Positions 38,583-47,785 of a DNA stretch of 64,000 nt are shown here, piece after piece. The notes below the pieces were generated by a model. The model searched no databases, had not been told where the DNA came from, and saw nothing but the letters and a program-made list of their open reading frames with translations. The translations under genes were made by a program, and so were the position numbers. Source of the stretch: JAEUQQ01 sp963697285 (lineage in GTDB: Bacteria > Acidobacteriota > Vicinamibacteria > Vicinamibacterales > JAFNAJ01); assembly GCA_963697285.1 (NCBI GenBank), contig CAVONI010000006.1, positions 1-64,000 on the forward strand. The letters run 5' to 3'. Every line of letters starts with the position of its first letter. Position 1 is the stretch's first letter.

Positions 38583-39859
38583 TCGCGCGGCGCGGTCACG
38601 ATCCGCGCAACGGGCACGGGATCGATTGTCCAGCGTGCCGGCGACGAGATGTACCCGTGCTCCCGCGTCGGCGTCTCGGTGCCAGCACCGTTCCCCGACT
38701 CCACGATGACCAGCGTCGCGACGCGTTCGAGCAGGTCGAGCCGCTCGCGGCCGGCGATCAGTTCGAGCCCGACGTGATACGTACCAGGGACCACCGGCAC
38801 CGGAGCAGCCGAACACGTCACGCGGCACGGGCCTGCCGCGAGGTCGAAGCGAGGGCCGTCCCATCGGCTGTGCAGGCTCCACACGCGGACGCCGAACTCG
38901 TCCTCGATGTTGATGCCCACGAAGCACTGCCGGCGCGGCTCGGGTACGTCGAGGAGCAGTTCGAACGACAACGTGCCGCCGGAACCCGCCGTGTGTCGCG
39001 CGCGCAGCGGCCGGCCGTTGAGGAACCCTTCCGCGAACCCCGCCTCGCCTGCCGCGACACGATGAAGCGGGCGCAGGTCGCTCGACTCGGCCCCAGACGT
39101 CGCCCCTTCAAGCGCGGCGACATACGCGCCGACGGTGTCGGTGGCAGTGCCCTGCCTGACGAGCCGTCCCTCGTCGAGCAGCAGCACCTCGTCTGAGAGC
39201 GCGTGAATCGCCGCCATGTTGTGGCTGACGAGCAGCACGGTGCGACCACCGCTCGCCACTTCGGCCATCTTGCCCAGGCACTTCTGCTGGAACACCAGGT
39301 CACCCACCGCGAGGACCTCGTCAACGGCCAGGATCTCGGCCTCGAGGTGCGCGGCCACGGCGAAGGCCAGCCGCAGGTACATGCCCGTCGAGTAGAACTT
39401 CACCGGCGTGTCGATGAAGCGCTCGACATCGGCGAACGCCACGATCGCGTCGAAGTTGCGCGCGATCTCGCGGCGCGTCATGCCGAGGATGGCCCCGTTG
39501 AGGAAGACGTTGTGCCGCCCCGTCAGCTCCGGATGGAAGCCGGTGCCGACCTCGAGCAGGCTGGCCATGCGGCCCTCGATCACGGCCGTGCCCGACGTCG
39601 GCCTGGTGATGCGCGAGAGGATCTTCAGGAGCGTGCTCTTGCCTGCGCCGTTGCGCCCGATGATGCCCGTGACGCGGCCAGGCTGGATCTCGAAGCTCGC
39701 GTCGCGCAGCGCCCAGACCGCGTCACCCTGGCTGCGTCTCAGCAGGCCGAGCGGCGAGCGCACGGCGTTGGCGAGCGCATCGCGGAACGTCGCGTAGGCC
39801 GCCCGTGGGCCAATGACGTAACGCTTGCTGAGCCCGTCGGCACGGATGATCGGCGGCAT
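38579..39859 (-). CDS. wzt: Wzt-type ABC transporter ATP-binding protein with C-terminal carbohydrate-binding domain
   Basis: This is a 426-residue ATPase. Walker A GIIGRNGAGKSTLLK, the signature STGMYLRLAFAVA and Walker B AEILAVDEVLAVGD are visible in the first 245 residues. The extra C-terminal domain (about 280-426) is the beta-sandwich found in Wzt proteins that recognise the capped end of the O-polysaccharide before export. With the permease upstream (four bases apart) it forms an ABC-2 exporter moving finished polymer to the periplasm. The C-terminal domain suggests polymer chain-end recognition as in E. coli O8/O9a. Confidence 0.88.
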   Translation of the reverse strand: MPPIIRADGLSKRYVIGPRAAYATFRDALANAVRSPLGLLRRSQGDAVWALRDASFEIQPGRVTGIIGRNGAGKSTLLKILSRITRPTSGTAVIEGRMASLLEVGTGFHPELTGRHNVFLNGAILGMTRREIARNFDAIVAFADVERFIDTPVKFYSTGMYLRLAFAVAAHLEAEILAVDEVLAVGDLVFQQKCLGKMAEVASGGRTVLLVSHNMAAIHALSDEVLLLDEGRLVRQGTATDTVGAYVAALEGATSGAESSDLRPLHRVAAGEAGFAEGFLNGRPLRARHTAGSGGTLSFELLLDVPEPRRQCFVGINIEDEFGVRVWSLHSRWDGPRFDLAAGPCRVTCSAAPVPVVPGTYHVGLELIAGRERLDLLERVATLVIVESGNGAGTETPTREHGYISSPARWTIDPVPVARIVTAPRE

Positions 39860-39863
39860 CGGG

Positions 39864-40703
39864 CTACACGAAGTCGGCGAACGACGCCTCGGCGCGGCGG
39901 AAGACCCAGACTGCGGCCACGAGCATCGCTACCGTGACGAGGCCTGCGGTCGCGAGCGACCCGGCGTCGAGCGGCTGGCCGGTCAACGCGCGGCGGAACC
40001 CGTCGGTCAACCCGACCAGCGGGTTGAGGGCGAAGACCGGCGCCCAGCGGGCCGGCACCATGCTCGCCGAGTACACCACCGGCGACGCGAACATCAGCAA
40101 CTGGAGTGCTACAGGAACGGCGTGCGTGGTGTCGCGGTATCGCACGTTGAGCGCCGCGACGATCAGGCCCGTCGCCGCGGTCAACACCGTCGTGAGCGCC
40201 AGTATCGACACGAGCGCCAGCCACGACGGTCGGCTCTGACCGCCCACGGAGACGACGAGCCCGGCAAGGAAGGCGAGCATGATCGCCAGGTCCACGAGTC
40301 GGGCCAGCACCGTCGCGAGCGGCAACAGCGGCCGGGGGAAGTACACCTTGCGGATCAAGTCGGCGTTCGTGACCAGGCTGTCCTTGCTGTCGGTGACGGC
40401 ACCCGAGAAGAAGAACCAGAGGACGAGGCCCGAGAAGAAGAACACGGGCCGCGGCATCCCGTCGGTGGGCAGGTCGGCCGCGATCCCGAACACGATCCAC
40501 AACAACGCCATCGTCGCCAGGGGCTTGAGCGCCACCCAGGCCACGCCGACCCACGTCTGCGCGTAGCGCAGCCGCAACTCCCTGACGACGAACGTCGCGA
40601 GCAGCTCGCGGTGGGCCCAGAGTTCGGCCAGCTCGTCGGCCAGGGAATCGTTCCCGGCACGGATGACGACGCGGCGGACCTGGGAGACGGCGGGTGCAGA
40701 CAT
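39864..40703 (-). CDS. wzm: Wzm-type ABC-2 polysaccharide export permease
   Basis: This is a 279-residue membrane protein with six predicted helices. ELWAHRELLATFVVRELRLR is the amphipathic N-terminal interface helix, and RYAQTWVGVAWVALKPL leads into the first membrane span, both typical of Wzm/TagG permeases. It pairs with the adjacent ATPase gene. Together they would export a lipid-linked polysaccharide across the inner membrane. The ATG at 40703 is the first of a three-gene unit (wzm, wzt, GT2). The Nramp-like gene ends 100 bases upstream, so readthrough from the sulfatase unit is possible but unproven. Confidence 0.88.
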   Translation of the reverse strand: MSAPAVSQVRRVVIRAGNDSLADELAELWAHRELLATFVVRELRLRYAQTWVGVAWVALKPLATMALLWIVFGIAADLPTDGMPRPVFFFSGLVLWFFFSGAVTDSKDSLVTNADLIRKVYFPRPLLPLATVLARLVDLAIMLAFLAGLVVSVGGQSRPSWLALVSILALTTVLTAATGLIVAALNVRYRDTTHAVPVALQLLMFASPVVYSASMVPARWAPVFALNPLVGLTDGFRRALTGQPLDAGSLATAGLVTVAMLVAAVWVFRRAEASFADFV

Positions 40704-40803
40704 GGCTCGATGCGGAAGCGAACGGCAGCAAGTGTAGTGCAGCTGTGCACGGGTGGCCGGTCGACCCCGGCACCGGGCCCGGCGATCGGGGCCGGCCGCA
40801 GGG

Positions 40804-42201
40804 TCACTCCAGGAGGCGCCGCAGTTGCTGCAGGATGGTGAGCGTCGCGAGCCAGCCGTAGAAGAACGTCGACCACACGAGCACGGCGACGCGCAGCGGC
40901 GACGTCCGCAACGGGGCCATGAGGTACCTGCGGTTCAATACGATCAGCAGCCCCGAGTACACGCACATCATCGTCCCGCCGACCGAGGCCGAGATGACCA
41001 GCAGGACCAGCGGCTGGTCGGCGCCCGCACCCAGAATGGCGACGCCGACGCCCACGAGCGCCCACACGATCCAGAAGTAGACCCGGCTCTCTGACACGCC
41101 CGGACGTCGCACGTAGGTCGACACCAGCACGTCGGCCGCGAGCCGGCTCGTGTAGTCGACGATCCCCATGGCGGCGGTGAAGAGCGAGAACGCGCCCACC
41201 AGCCAGAACAGCACGGCGAACCAGCGCCCGACGCGCGCCTCCAATGCCGCACCTTCGACGCCGAGGAACGCGATACCGTTCGGCAGGTCGGCCCGGCCCG
41301 ACAACAGGGCGTGCGCCAGCGCCGACGTGATCCCGATGGTGATCACCGTGACGGCGGCGAACGCGACCGCCTGCTCGACGTTCGCGAGGCGCCACCACCC
41401 CTGCCAGCGGGCCATGTTCACGGGCGTGGGAAGGAAGGCGAAGCGCGCGGCTCTGGGTGCCGCGACCTCGGACCCGGTGATCGGGCTGACGAGGCGCGGC
41501 ACGTACTGGCCCATCCCGAAACCCTTGTCGCGGATCCAGTTGCTCTGGCACAGGTTCTGGCCGCCGCCGGCACCGGCGAAGGCCACGGCGCCGAGCAGCA
41601 GGGCGAAGTCGAGGGTGCTCGGGAACCGTCCGGTGTACGCGAAGCCCGACGCGACGGCGCTCCACGTGTCGGCGCGGATGACGAGCACGATGCTCAGCAC
41701 GACGAGCACGAGGACGGCGGCGACCTTGGCGAACACGAGTCGCTCGAGCGCCACGTACACCACGGGCGCGAGCGTCAGGCCGGCGCCGATCACCAGCAGC
41801 GATGCCATGGCGATGTAGCGCGCGTCTCCGCCGAAGACATACGTGAAGAGCGTGGCCGCGCTCATCGCCCATCCCGGCCACAGGTTCGCGAAGCAGACCA
41901 TGAGCACGAACACGAGCCCGGCGTGACGCCACAGGCGGCCGAAACCGGCGAGCACCGTCTCGCCCGTGGCCAGCGTGTAGCGCTCGATCTCCATGTTGAT
42001 GAAGAACTGCGTCACGACGCCGAGCACGGCGCCCCAGAGGAAGACCAGCCCGACCTGCGAGGCGATGAACGGCCACAGCACGAACTCGCCCGACGACAGG
42101 CCCACGCCCGACGCGACGACGCCTGGACCGACGATACGCCAGAGGCTCGGGGGCGGCGGGGGCAGATCCCGGACGACTGGGGCGTCGGCTCCGTCAAGCA
42201 T
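40804..42201 (-). CDS. Nramp-related transporter lacking the usual metal motif
   Basis: This is a 465-residue protein with about eleven membrane helices and the overall LeuT/Nramp layout (SLWRIVGPGVVASGVGLSSGE, later AFAGAGGGQNLCQSNWIRDKG). In true Nramp Mn/Fe transporters the first helix has DPGN and the sixth MPH; neither is seen here (GVGLSSGE and AGAGGGQN instead). It therefore belongs to a divergent Nramp-like branch whose substrate is unknown. It starts at ATG 42201, 22 bases after the maturase gene, and is the likely end of the leftward sulfatase unit. A role in metal, sulfate-linked or organic ion transport cannot be separated from sequence alone. Confidence 0.75.
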   Translation of the reverse strand: MLDGADAPVVRDLPPPPPSLWRIVGPGVVASGVGLSSGEFVLWPFIASQVGLVFLWGAVLGVVTQFFINMEIERYTLATGETVLAGFGRLWRHAGLVFVLMVCFANLWPGWAMSAATLFTYVFGGDARYIAMASLLVIGAGLTLAPVVYVALERLVFAKVAAVLVLVVLSIVLVIRADTWSAVASGFAYTGRFPSTLDFALLLGAVAFAGAGGGQNLCQSNWIRDKGFGMGQYVPRLVSPITGSEVAAPRAARFAFLPTPVNMARWQGWWRLANVEQAVAFAAVTVITIGITSALAHALLSGRADLPNGIAFLGVEGAALEARVGRWFAVLFWLVGAFSLFTAAMGIVDYTSRLAADVLVSTYVRRPGVSESRVYFWIVWALVGVGVAILGAGADQPLVLLVISASVGGTMMCVYSGLLIVLNRRYLMAPLRTSPLRVAVLVWSTFFYGWLATLTILQQLRRLLE

Positions 42202-42223
42202 CGAGTTGTCCGCGGCGGACTGG

Positions 42224-43498
42224 CTACGCTTGCGCTGTTGGGCGCACGGGATCGACGGCGGTTCGCTTCGCCATCATCTCCATGATTTCGTCAGCGTAGC
42301 GTCCCTGCCGCACGAGGTTCGCCATCACGCCCATCGGTCCCCTGATGTGATGGAAGAAGTGCTTGAACCCCGCGCACAGGTAGTTGAGGCCCTCTTCACC
42401 GTCTGGCGTCTGGATGAACCGGTTGCGCGGGCACTCGCCGTAGCACGCGAAGAGGACGTCGCAGTCGCGGCAGTACTTCGGCAGCGACGTGAACTTGTGC
42501 TCGCCGAACGCCCGCTGCTGCGGCGAGTCGACGAGTGCGGCCAATGGCGTCTCGAGCACGTTGCCCAGGAGGTAGCCCGGTTCGACGTAGTGATCGCACG
42601 AGTACAGGTCTCCGTTGTGCTCGAGGGCCAGCGCGCCGCCGCACGTCGGGGCGACGATGCAGAGGTTGTGCATGCCGAGCCAGCTCCCGAGCGCCACGTC
42701 GAACGTCTGGACGAACACCGTGCCCACGTCGCGACGCACCCACTCGTCGAAGATGGCCGCGAGGAAACGCCCGTACTGCTCCGCGCCGACCGAGCGCTCG
42801 GTCACGAGCGAGCCGCTCTGCGTGTAGAGCGGCCGCCCTTCGCCTGACTGCGGGCTCCACCCCCGGTTCACGACCGGCAGGTTCTGCGTCGTCGCGCGCT
42901 CGACGATGGGGATGAACTGCATGAAGTTCGCATGCAGGTCGTCGCGGAAGAACCGGTACACGTCCACCGGATGGTCGCCGTTCGCGGCGTGCACGGTGCA
43001 CAGGATGTTGACGTCGACCTCGTGACGCCGCAACACCTCCCAGCCCCGCATCACCTGGTCGAAGGAGCCGGCGCCGCCCTTGTTCACGCGGTAGGCGTCG
43101 TGCATCGCCTTCGGGCCGTCCACGCTGAGGCCGACGAGGAACTTGTGGCGCTTGAAGAACGCGCCCCAGTCATCGTCAAGCCGGGTTCCGTTGGTCTGGA
43201 TGGTGTGGCTCACCTGCTGGTCGGGCCGGCGGTATCTCTCGACGCACGCGATCGACCGCTCGAAGAAGTCGATCCCCATGAGCGTCGGCTCGCCGCCCTG
43301 CCAGGCAATGAGCACCTCGGGCCCAGGCTGCGCCTCGAGCAACCCGCGGATGTAGGCGTCGAGCACGGCATCGCTCATCCGGAAGTCGCTGCCCGGGTAC
43401 AGCTCCTCCTTCGACAGGAAGAAGCAGTACGTGCAATCGAGGTTGCAGATGGCGCCGGTCGGCTTCGCGAGCAGGTGGATGGGGTGCGGCAGCGGCAT
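42224..43498 (-). CDS. Anaerobic sulfatase-maturating enzyme (radical SAM, SPASM)
   Basis: This is a 424-residue radical-SAM protein. CNLDCTYCFF gives the CxxxCxxC site for the SAM-binding [4Fe-4S] cluster. WQGGEPTLMG, TNGTRLDD and VGLSVDGPKAMHDAYR follow the anSME pattern. The C-terminal SPASM cysteines (CGGALALEHNGDLYSCDHY, CRDCDVLFACYGECPRNRF) hold two auxiliary clusters. anSMEs oxidise an active-site Cys or Ser of sulfatases to formylglycine without oxygen. The sulfatase gene lies 157 bases upstream in the same direction, making it the obvious substrate. Start: ATG 43498. Confidence 0.93.
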   Translation of the reverse strand: MPLPHPIHLLAKPTGAICNLDCTYCFFLSKEELYPGSDFRMSDAVLDAYIRGLLEAQPGPEVLIAWQGGEPTLMGIDFFERSIACVERYRRPDQQVSHTIQTNGTRLDDDWGAFFKRHKFLVGLSVDGPKAMHDAYRVNKGGAGSFDQVMRGWEVLRRHEVDVNILCTVHAANGDHPVDVYRFFRDDLHANFMQFIPIVERATTQNLPVVNRGWSPQSGEGRPLYTQSGSLVTERSVGAEQYGRFLAAIFDEWVRRDVGTVFVQTFDVALGSWLGMHNLCIVAPTCGGALALEHNGDLYSCDHYVEPGYLLGNVLETPLAALVDSPQQRAFGEHKFTSLPKYCRDCDVLFACYGECPRNRFIQTPDGEEGLNYLCAGFKHFFHHIRGPMGVMANLVRQGRYADEIMEMMAKRTAVDPVRPTAQA

Positions 43499-43654
43499 CG
43501 GGATCCTTCGGGCAGTGAAGAGGGTGAAGGGTCGGGCGTGCTGGATCTTACTGCCGGTAGACGTGAAAGGGTGCCGACAGCCCTGTTCGTGCTGCCGGCA
43601 CCCCTGAGCGTTGCCGCCGTAGCCTCCGACCCCGACGAGGTCGGGGAACTGCGA

Positions 43655-46018
43655 CTACTGCCGGGCCAGCGCCATCCTGATGGCGTCGGCCGGGTCGACC
43701 ATGTGCTTGCCGTCGTCCTCGGCGATCGAGAGCACGACGCCCCTGACCAGTGCCGTTGAAGGCGTTGTTGCCGGGCTCGTAGTCCGGGGAGACCGAGGAG
43801 CCGCCGTCCTTGCCGACGTCGCAGCCGTCGTCGGCCGAGAAGATCATCGCCAGCGTCGCGCCGATGTCTCCCTCGCCGTCCTTCTTGCCGTCGACGTACA
43901 GCGTCGCCTTGCCGCCCTTGCCGAGGCCACCGCCCGCATACGCGAACTCCATGCGGACCTGGTGGTCGCCGGCCGACATCCGGGTCGCCCCTTCGACGAA
44001 GAAGTGCTTGAAGCCGCCCCAGTTGTAGCAGTACTTGAGCTTGCCGCCCTTGGCGTAGAGCGTCCAGCCGCCGATGTCGGCTCCCTGGGCGATGATGACG
44101 CCCTCGGCGCCCGCCTTCGGAACGACGATCTCGGCCGTGACGGAGTGCGACTTGTTCTTGATGCTGAGGATGCAGTTCTCCGACAGGTGCCCCATGCCGC
44201 CGGCCAGGAGCTGGGTGTTGCCCTTGACCAGCACAGGCCGCCCGGCCGTGTCGGGGTTGATCTTCTCGAACATCCGGTCGTCGATCGGCAGCACCTTGTA
44301 GCGGGTGGCCTCGATGATCCAGAGGCGCTGCAGTTCCTTCAGCTTCTGGGGCATCTCCTTCGACAGGTCGTGCGACTGGCTCCAGTCCTTGGTGGTGTCG
44401 TAGAGCTCCCAGACATCGTCGTCGAGCGCGGGCTTCTCAGCCGGAATCCATGGCGTGTAGTGCTTCGTCACCGCGGTCCATCCCTTGTGATAGATGGCGC
44501 GGTTGCCCATGACCTCGAAGTACTGCGTCTCGTGGCGTTCCGCCGCGTTGGCGTCGTCGAACGTGTAGAGCATGCTGACGCCTTCGATCGGATCCTGCTG
44601 GATGCCGTCGACCGAGACCGGCTCGGGAATGCCCGCCGCCTCGAGGATCGTCGGCGCGACGTCGATGACGTGCGTGAAGTGCGAGCGCAGTTCGCCCCTG
44701 GCCTTGATGCCCTTCGGCCAGTGGACGATGGTGCCGTTGCGTGTGCCGCCAAAGTGCGAGGCCACCTGCTTGGTCCACTGATACGGCGTGTTCAGCGCGT
44801 GCGCCCAGCCCACCGCGTAGTGGTTGTACGACTCGGGTCCGCCGAGCTTGTCGATCCGCTCCGTGAGGTACTCGGCCGTCTCGAGCGACTGGAGGCCGTT
44901 GAAGTAGCTCATCTCGTTGTAGCAGCCGTTGAACGAGCCCTCGGCGGAGGCGCCGTTGTCACCGATGATGTAGTAGACGAGCGTGTCGTCGGCGAGGCCC
45001 AGCTTGTCGATTGTCTCGAAGACCCGCCCCACGTGGTGGTCGGCGTACTCCAGGAAGCCCGCGTAGACCTCCATCTGCCGGCGCAGCACGGGCTTGAAGG
45101 CTTCCGGCATGTCGTCCCAGCTCGGGACGTCTTTCGGGCGCGCGCTGAGCTGGCAGTCGGCCGGGATCACGCCCAGCTTCTTCTGCCGGGCGAGGGTCTC
45201 CTCGCGCAGCTCGTCCCAGCCGGCGTCGAACTTGCCCTTGTACTTGTCGGCCCACTCCTTGGGCACGTGGTGCGGCGCGTGGGTGGCGCCCGGGCGCGAA
45301 GTAGACGAAGAAGGGCTTGTCGGGGGCGAGCGCCTTCTGCTGCGCGATCCAGCCGATGGCCTTGTCGGCCATGTCCTCCATGAGGTGGTAGCCCTCTTCA
45401 GGCGTCTTCGGCGCCTCGATCGGCGTGGTGCCTTCGTACAGCGAGGGATACCACTGGTGCGCCTCGCCGCCGATGAAGCCGTAGAAGTACTCGAAGCCGC
45501 CGCCACCGGTGGGCCACTGGTTGAACGGCCCGACCGGGCTCGACTCCCACACCGGCACTTCGTGGCACTTGCCGAACTGCGCCGTGTTGTAGCCGTTGAG
45601 CTTGAGCGTCTTGGCCAGCGGCGACATGGAATTGGGCAGCACCGACGAGTAGCCCGGCGCGCCGGTGGCGATCTCGGTGATGCCGGCCATGCCGGCCGAG
45701 TGGTGATTGCGGCCGGTCAGCAGCGCCTGCCGCGTCGCCGAGCAGATCGCCGTGGTGTGGAAGCGGTTGAACTTCAGCCCGCCCGCCGCCAGTTTCTCGG
45801 CCACGGGCGTGCTGCAGGGGCCGCCGAACGCGCTGGGCGCGCCGAAGCCGCAATCGTCGATCAGGACGACGAGCACGTTGGGTGCGCCCTTGGGCGGGCG
45901 CAGTTGCTCGATCGGAGTCGTTCTTGTGGTCCGGGTCCTTCGCGTCGTACGCGACGAACGCCGACCGCGTGGTGTTCGGCATCGGCAGGTGCGAACGGTG
46001 CTTCTTGTCGCTGCTCAT
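43655..46018 (-). CDS. Type I arylsulfatase (three frameshifts)
   Basis: This is a sulfatase of about 786 residues, the length of the mycobacterial AtsA/AtsD group. VLVVLIDDCGFGAPSAFGG carries the metal-binding aspartates, and ICSATRQALLTGRNHHSAG holds the Cys to be converted to formylglycine. The core reads CSATR where CxPSR is usual. YFAPGATHAPHHVPKEW and YIIGDNGASAEGSFNG complete the active site. Three extra bases split it: A at 45921-45922, G in CCCGGG at 45289-45294 and one at 43747-43748. The repaired C-terminus reads VRGVVLSIAEDDGKHMVD. The ATG at 46018 has AGGAG upstream. There is no signal peptide, so it is cytoplasmic or exported folded. The maturase gene follows and an outer-membrane protein precedes it. 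Confidence 0.86.
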
Positions 46019-46072
46019 TAATTTTCGCTCCTCATGTGCGCGTGATCGGACTGCATCGGTCGAAACGACGCG

Positions 46073-46840
46073 CTAGCGGCCCCAGTGAAACCTGGCACCG
46101 AAGATCGGCCCGTAATGCGTGATGTCGTATTCCGTGACTCCCTCGGCGGCGTCGTCGCTCCCGATGTCGATCCCGAGGGCCTTGTACCCGATGCCGAGCC
46201 CAAGCCACGGCTTGACGCTGTAGTCAAATCCCGCTTCTGCGCTCCACGTCATTTCGGCGTTGCCGGCGCCGATGTCCGCGCGGCTGACGAACATGAGCTT
46301 CTCGGTGAGTTTGGGCCGCAGCGTGAACCCGACAAACCCGTTCGCCGATGTCTGGCTCTCGTCGAACGGCGCACGGGTCACCGACGATGTGAACGTGATC
46401 TTCGGCGCCAGCGTGTAGGTGCGTAGGCCGGCGATCAGGGCGAAGTTCGACTGCGGGCTCACCAGGTACGACCCGCCGGCTTCGAAGATGGTGTTCTTGA
46501 GTTCGATGGTGCCGGTCACGACCCGGGACGCCACGGTGAAGTCGGCATCGGTGGACTGCTTGATGTAGTTGAGATCGGCGAACATGCCCCAGCGACCCTT
46601 GCCCGCTTCGAGATGAAACGAGAAGGCGCCGGCGAGGTTGTCGGCCGCGTCCTTGAACTCCAGGAAGATGGGGACGGTGTTGGCGCCGGCCGTCATCTGC
46701 CCGTCGAGTTCGGTGGCCCAGAAGTACAGGGGGGTGAAGTTGACCTGCCATTCGTCGCTTGCCTGGGCTGCGGCCGGTCGCGGCACGAACAGGATTGCTA
46801 CGAACGCAATGAGGAAAGCCGATCGGAACACGCGGTTCAT
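46073..46840 (-). CDS. Outer-membrane beta-barrel protein
   Basis: This is a 255-residue exported protein. The signal peptide (FRSAFLIAFVAILFVPRPAAAQA) is followed by WQVNFTPLYFWATELDGQM and alternating strands ending in the aromatic YGPIFGARFHWGR, typical of an outer-membrane barrel. Internal strands such as WLGLGIGYKALGIDIG support this. No enzyme motif is visible. It lies 54 bases upstream of the sulfatase gene and downstream of a sigma-54-promoted secreted-protein gene, so it may serve as a porin or sulfate-ester uptake channel; that is inference. ATG 46840 is chosen because AAAGGA precedes it at suitable spacing. Confidence 0.75.
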   Translation of the reverse strand: MNRVFRSAFLIAFVAILFVPRPAAAQASDEWQVNFTPLYFWATELDGQMTAGANTVPIFLEFKDAADNLAGAFSFHLEAGKGRWGMFADLNYIKQSTDADFTVASRVVTGTIELKNTIFEAGGSYLVSPQSNFALIAGLRTYTLAPKITFTSSVTRAPFDESQTSANGFVGFTLRPKLTEKLMFVSRADIGAGNAEMTWSAEAGFDYSVKPWLGLGIGYKALGIDIGSDDAAEGVTEYDITHYGPIFGARFHWGR

Positions 46841-46868
46841 GGTATGCATCCTTTCCATTCGCGACGAC

Positions 46869-47435
46869 TCACTTTCCAGGTGAGGTCACGCTGATAGCCA
46901 GTGCCTGCGTGTAGGTGATTTCGACCTTGTCGCCGGCCTTCACGTCCTGCAGGTTCTTGGGGTTCTCGACTTTGAACGACATCTTCCTGCCGTCCTGCGT
47001 GGTAACGGTGACGGACGGCACCTTCGTGTCGATGGCGTTTACCGTCACGGTGGCGGTCACCTGCTGCGAGATCGTTCCGCCGGGCCTGTCGCCTGGCGTC
47101 CTCGTCACGCCGGCGTTCGCCGACGCCGCGGGGGCCGAGCCGGGCTTGCGGATCTGGTAGACGATCGACTCGTAGTAGCGGAACGTCACCTTGTCGCCGA
47201 CCTTCAGGGCGTGGAAGCGCTCCACCTCGGGACCGCAATAGATAGTGTCGGTCTCCCCCGTGGCGTCACGCAGGGTGACCATGCGCGACGTGTGGTCGAT
47301 GGCGTCGATGGTGAAGGTCTCGGTGACGGCAGCACTCTCGCTCACGGGTTTCTGGGCGCTTGCCGGGACGGTGTTCCAGGCGAGCGAGGCGACGACGGCG
47401 GCGGCGAGCCAGCCAATGGACTTGACGCGAATCAT
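46869..47435 (-). CDS. Secreted beta-rich protein of unknown function, first gene of the sulfatase unit
   Basis: This is a 188-residue protein with a signal peptide (SIGWLAAAVVASLAWNTVPASAQ). The mature part is two similar beta modules: FTIDAIDHTSRMVTLRDATG with KVGDKVTFRYYES, and VTVNAIDTKVPSVTVTTQDG with KAGDKVEITYTQA. The internal duplication suggests an OB- or SH3-like small barrel pair. I do not recognise a named family. The ATG at 47435 has GAGGAG upstream. A -24/-12 sigma-54 promoter lies about 50 bases before it, and outer-membrane protein, sulfatase and maturase genes follow in the same direction. Confidence 0.78.
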   Translation of the reverse strand: MIRVKSIGWLAAAVVASLAWNTVPASAQKPVSESAAVTETFTIDAIDHTSRMVTLRDATGETDTIYCGPEVERFHALKVGDKVTFRYYESIVYQIRKPGSAPAASANAGVTRTPGDRPGGTISQQVTATVTVNAIDTKVPSVTVTTQDGRKMSFKVENPKNLQDVKAGDKVEITYTQALAISVTSPGK

Positions 47436-47497
47436 GTAGGACTCCTCGAAGCGTGAATGGGGAGCGTCCACCAAGGGACGCCCAGTAGCTCCATCTT

Positions 47498-47513
47498 TGC
47501 ACACGACAGGCCA
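47498..47513 (-). promoter_or_regulatory. Sigma-54 (-24/-12) promoter of the sulfatase unit
   Basis: On the minus strand TGGCCTG-TCGT-GTGCA matches the TGGCACG-N4-TTGCW consensus, with GG and GC separated by exactly ten bases. It lies about 65 bases before the ATG at 47435, which fits a short leader. A possible activator site lies near 47640. Confidence 0.65.
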
Positions 47514-47631
47514 GTTCAACTGTTTGGCGCCGACGCGGCGCAACTGTCTTGAGCGTCATGGCGTTAGCCAATCACGCGAGGCCCGGTGCAGGGCGGGTCA
47601 GGGGGCACGACGGCTGCCTTGATTGGGGTTT

Positions 47632-47647
47632 CTCCATCGGATTGGAG
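47632..47647. promoter_or_regulatory. Probable activator-binding palindrome (enhancer) 1
   Basis: CTCCATCGGATTGGAG: an inverted repeat CTCCA/TGGAG with six bases between, about 150 bases upstream of the minus-strand sigma-54 promoter and in front of activator C. It matches the site at 49842-49857 at 15 of 16 positions. The rest of 47436-47785 shows no gene. Confidence 0.6.
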
Positions 47648-47785
47648 CCGCCGATGTCTCGGTCGCGAGCTGCGCTCACGGTCGATGAGCGCGAACGCGG
47701 CCCCAGGCGGCTCACGGTGCTCAATTGGGGGAATCCTCAGGGATTCCGGCGTGACGACAAAGTGTCGGGCTACAATGGCCGCCAA

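Noticed and set aside
43680..45383. Long plus-strand frame opposite the sulfatase
   Set aside because: It is an antisense shadow of a GC-rich gene; the translation is low-complexity and the minus strand has a full active site.
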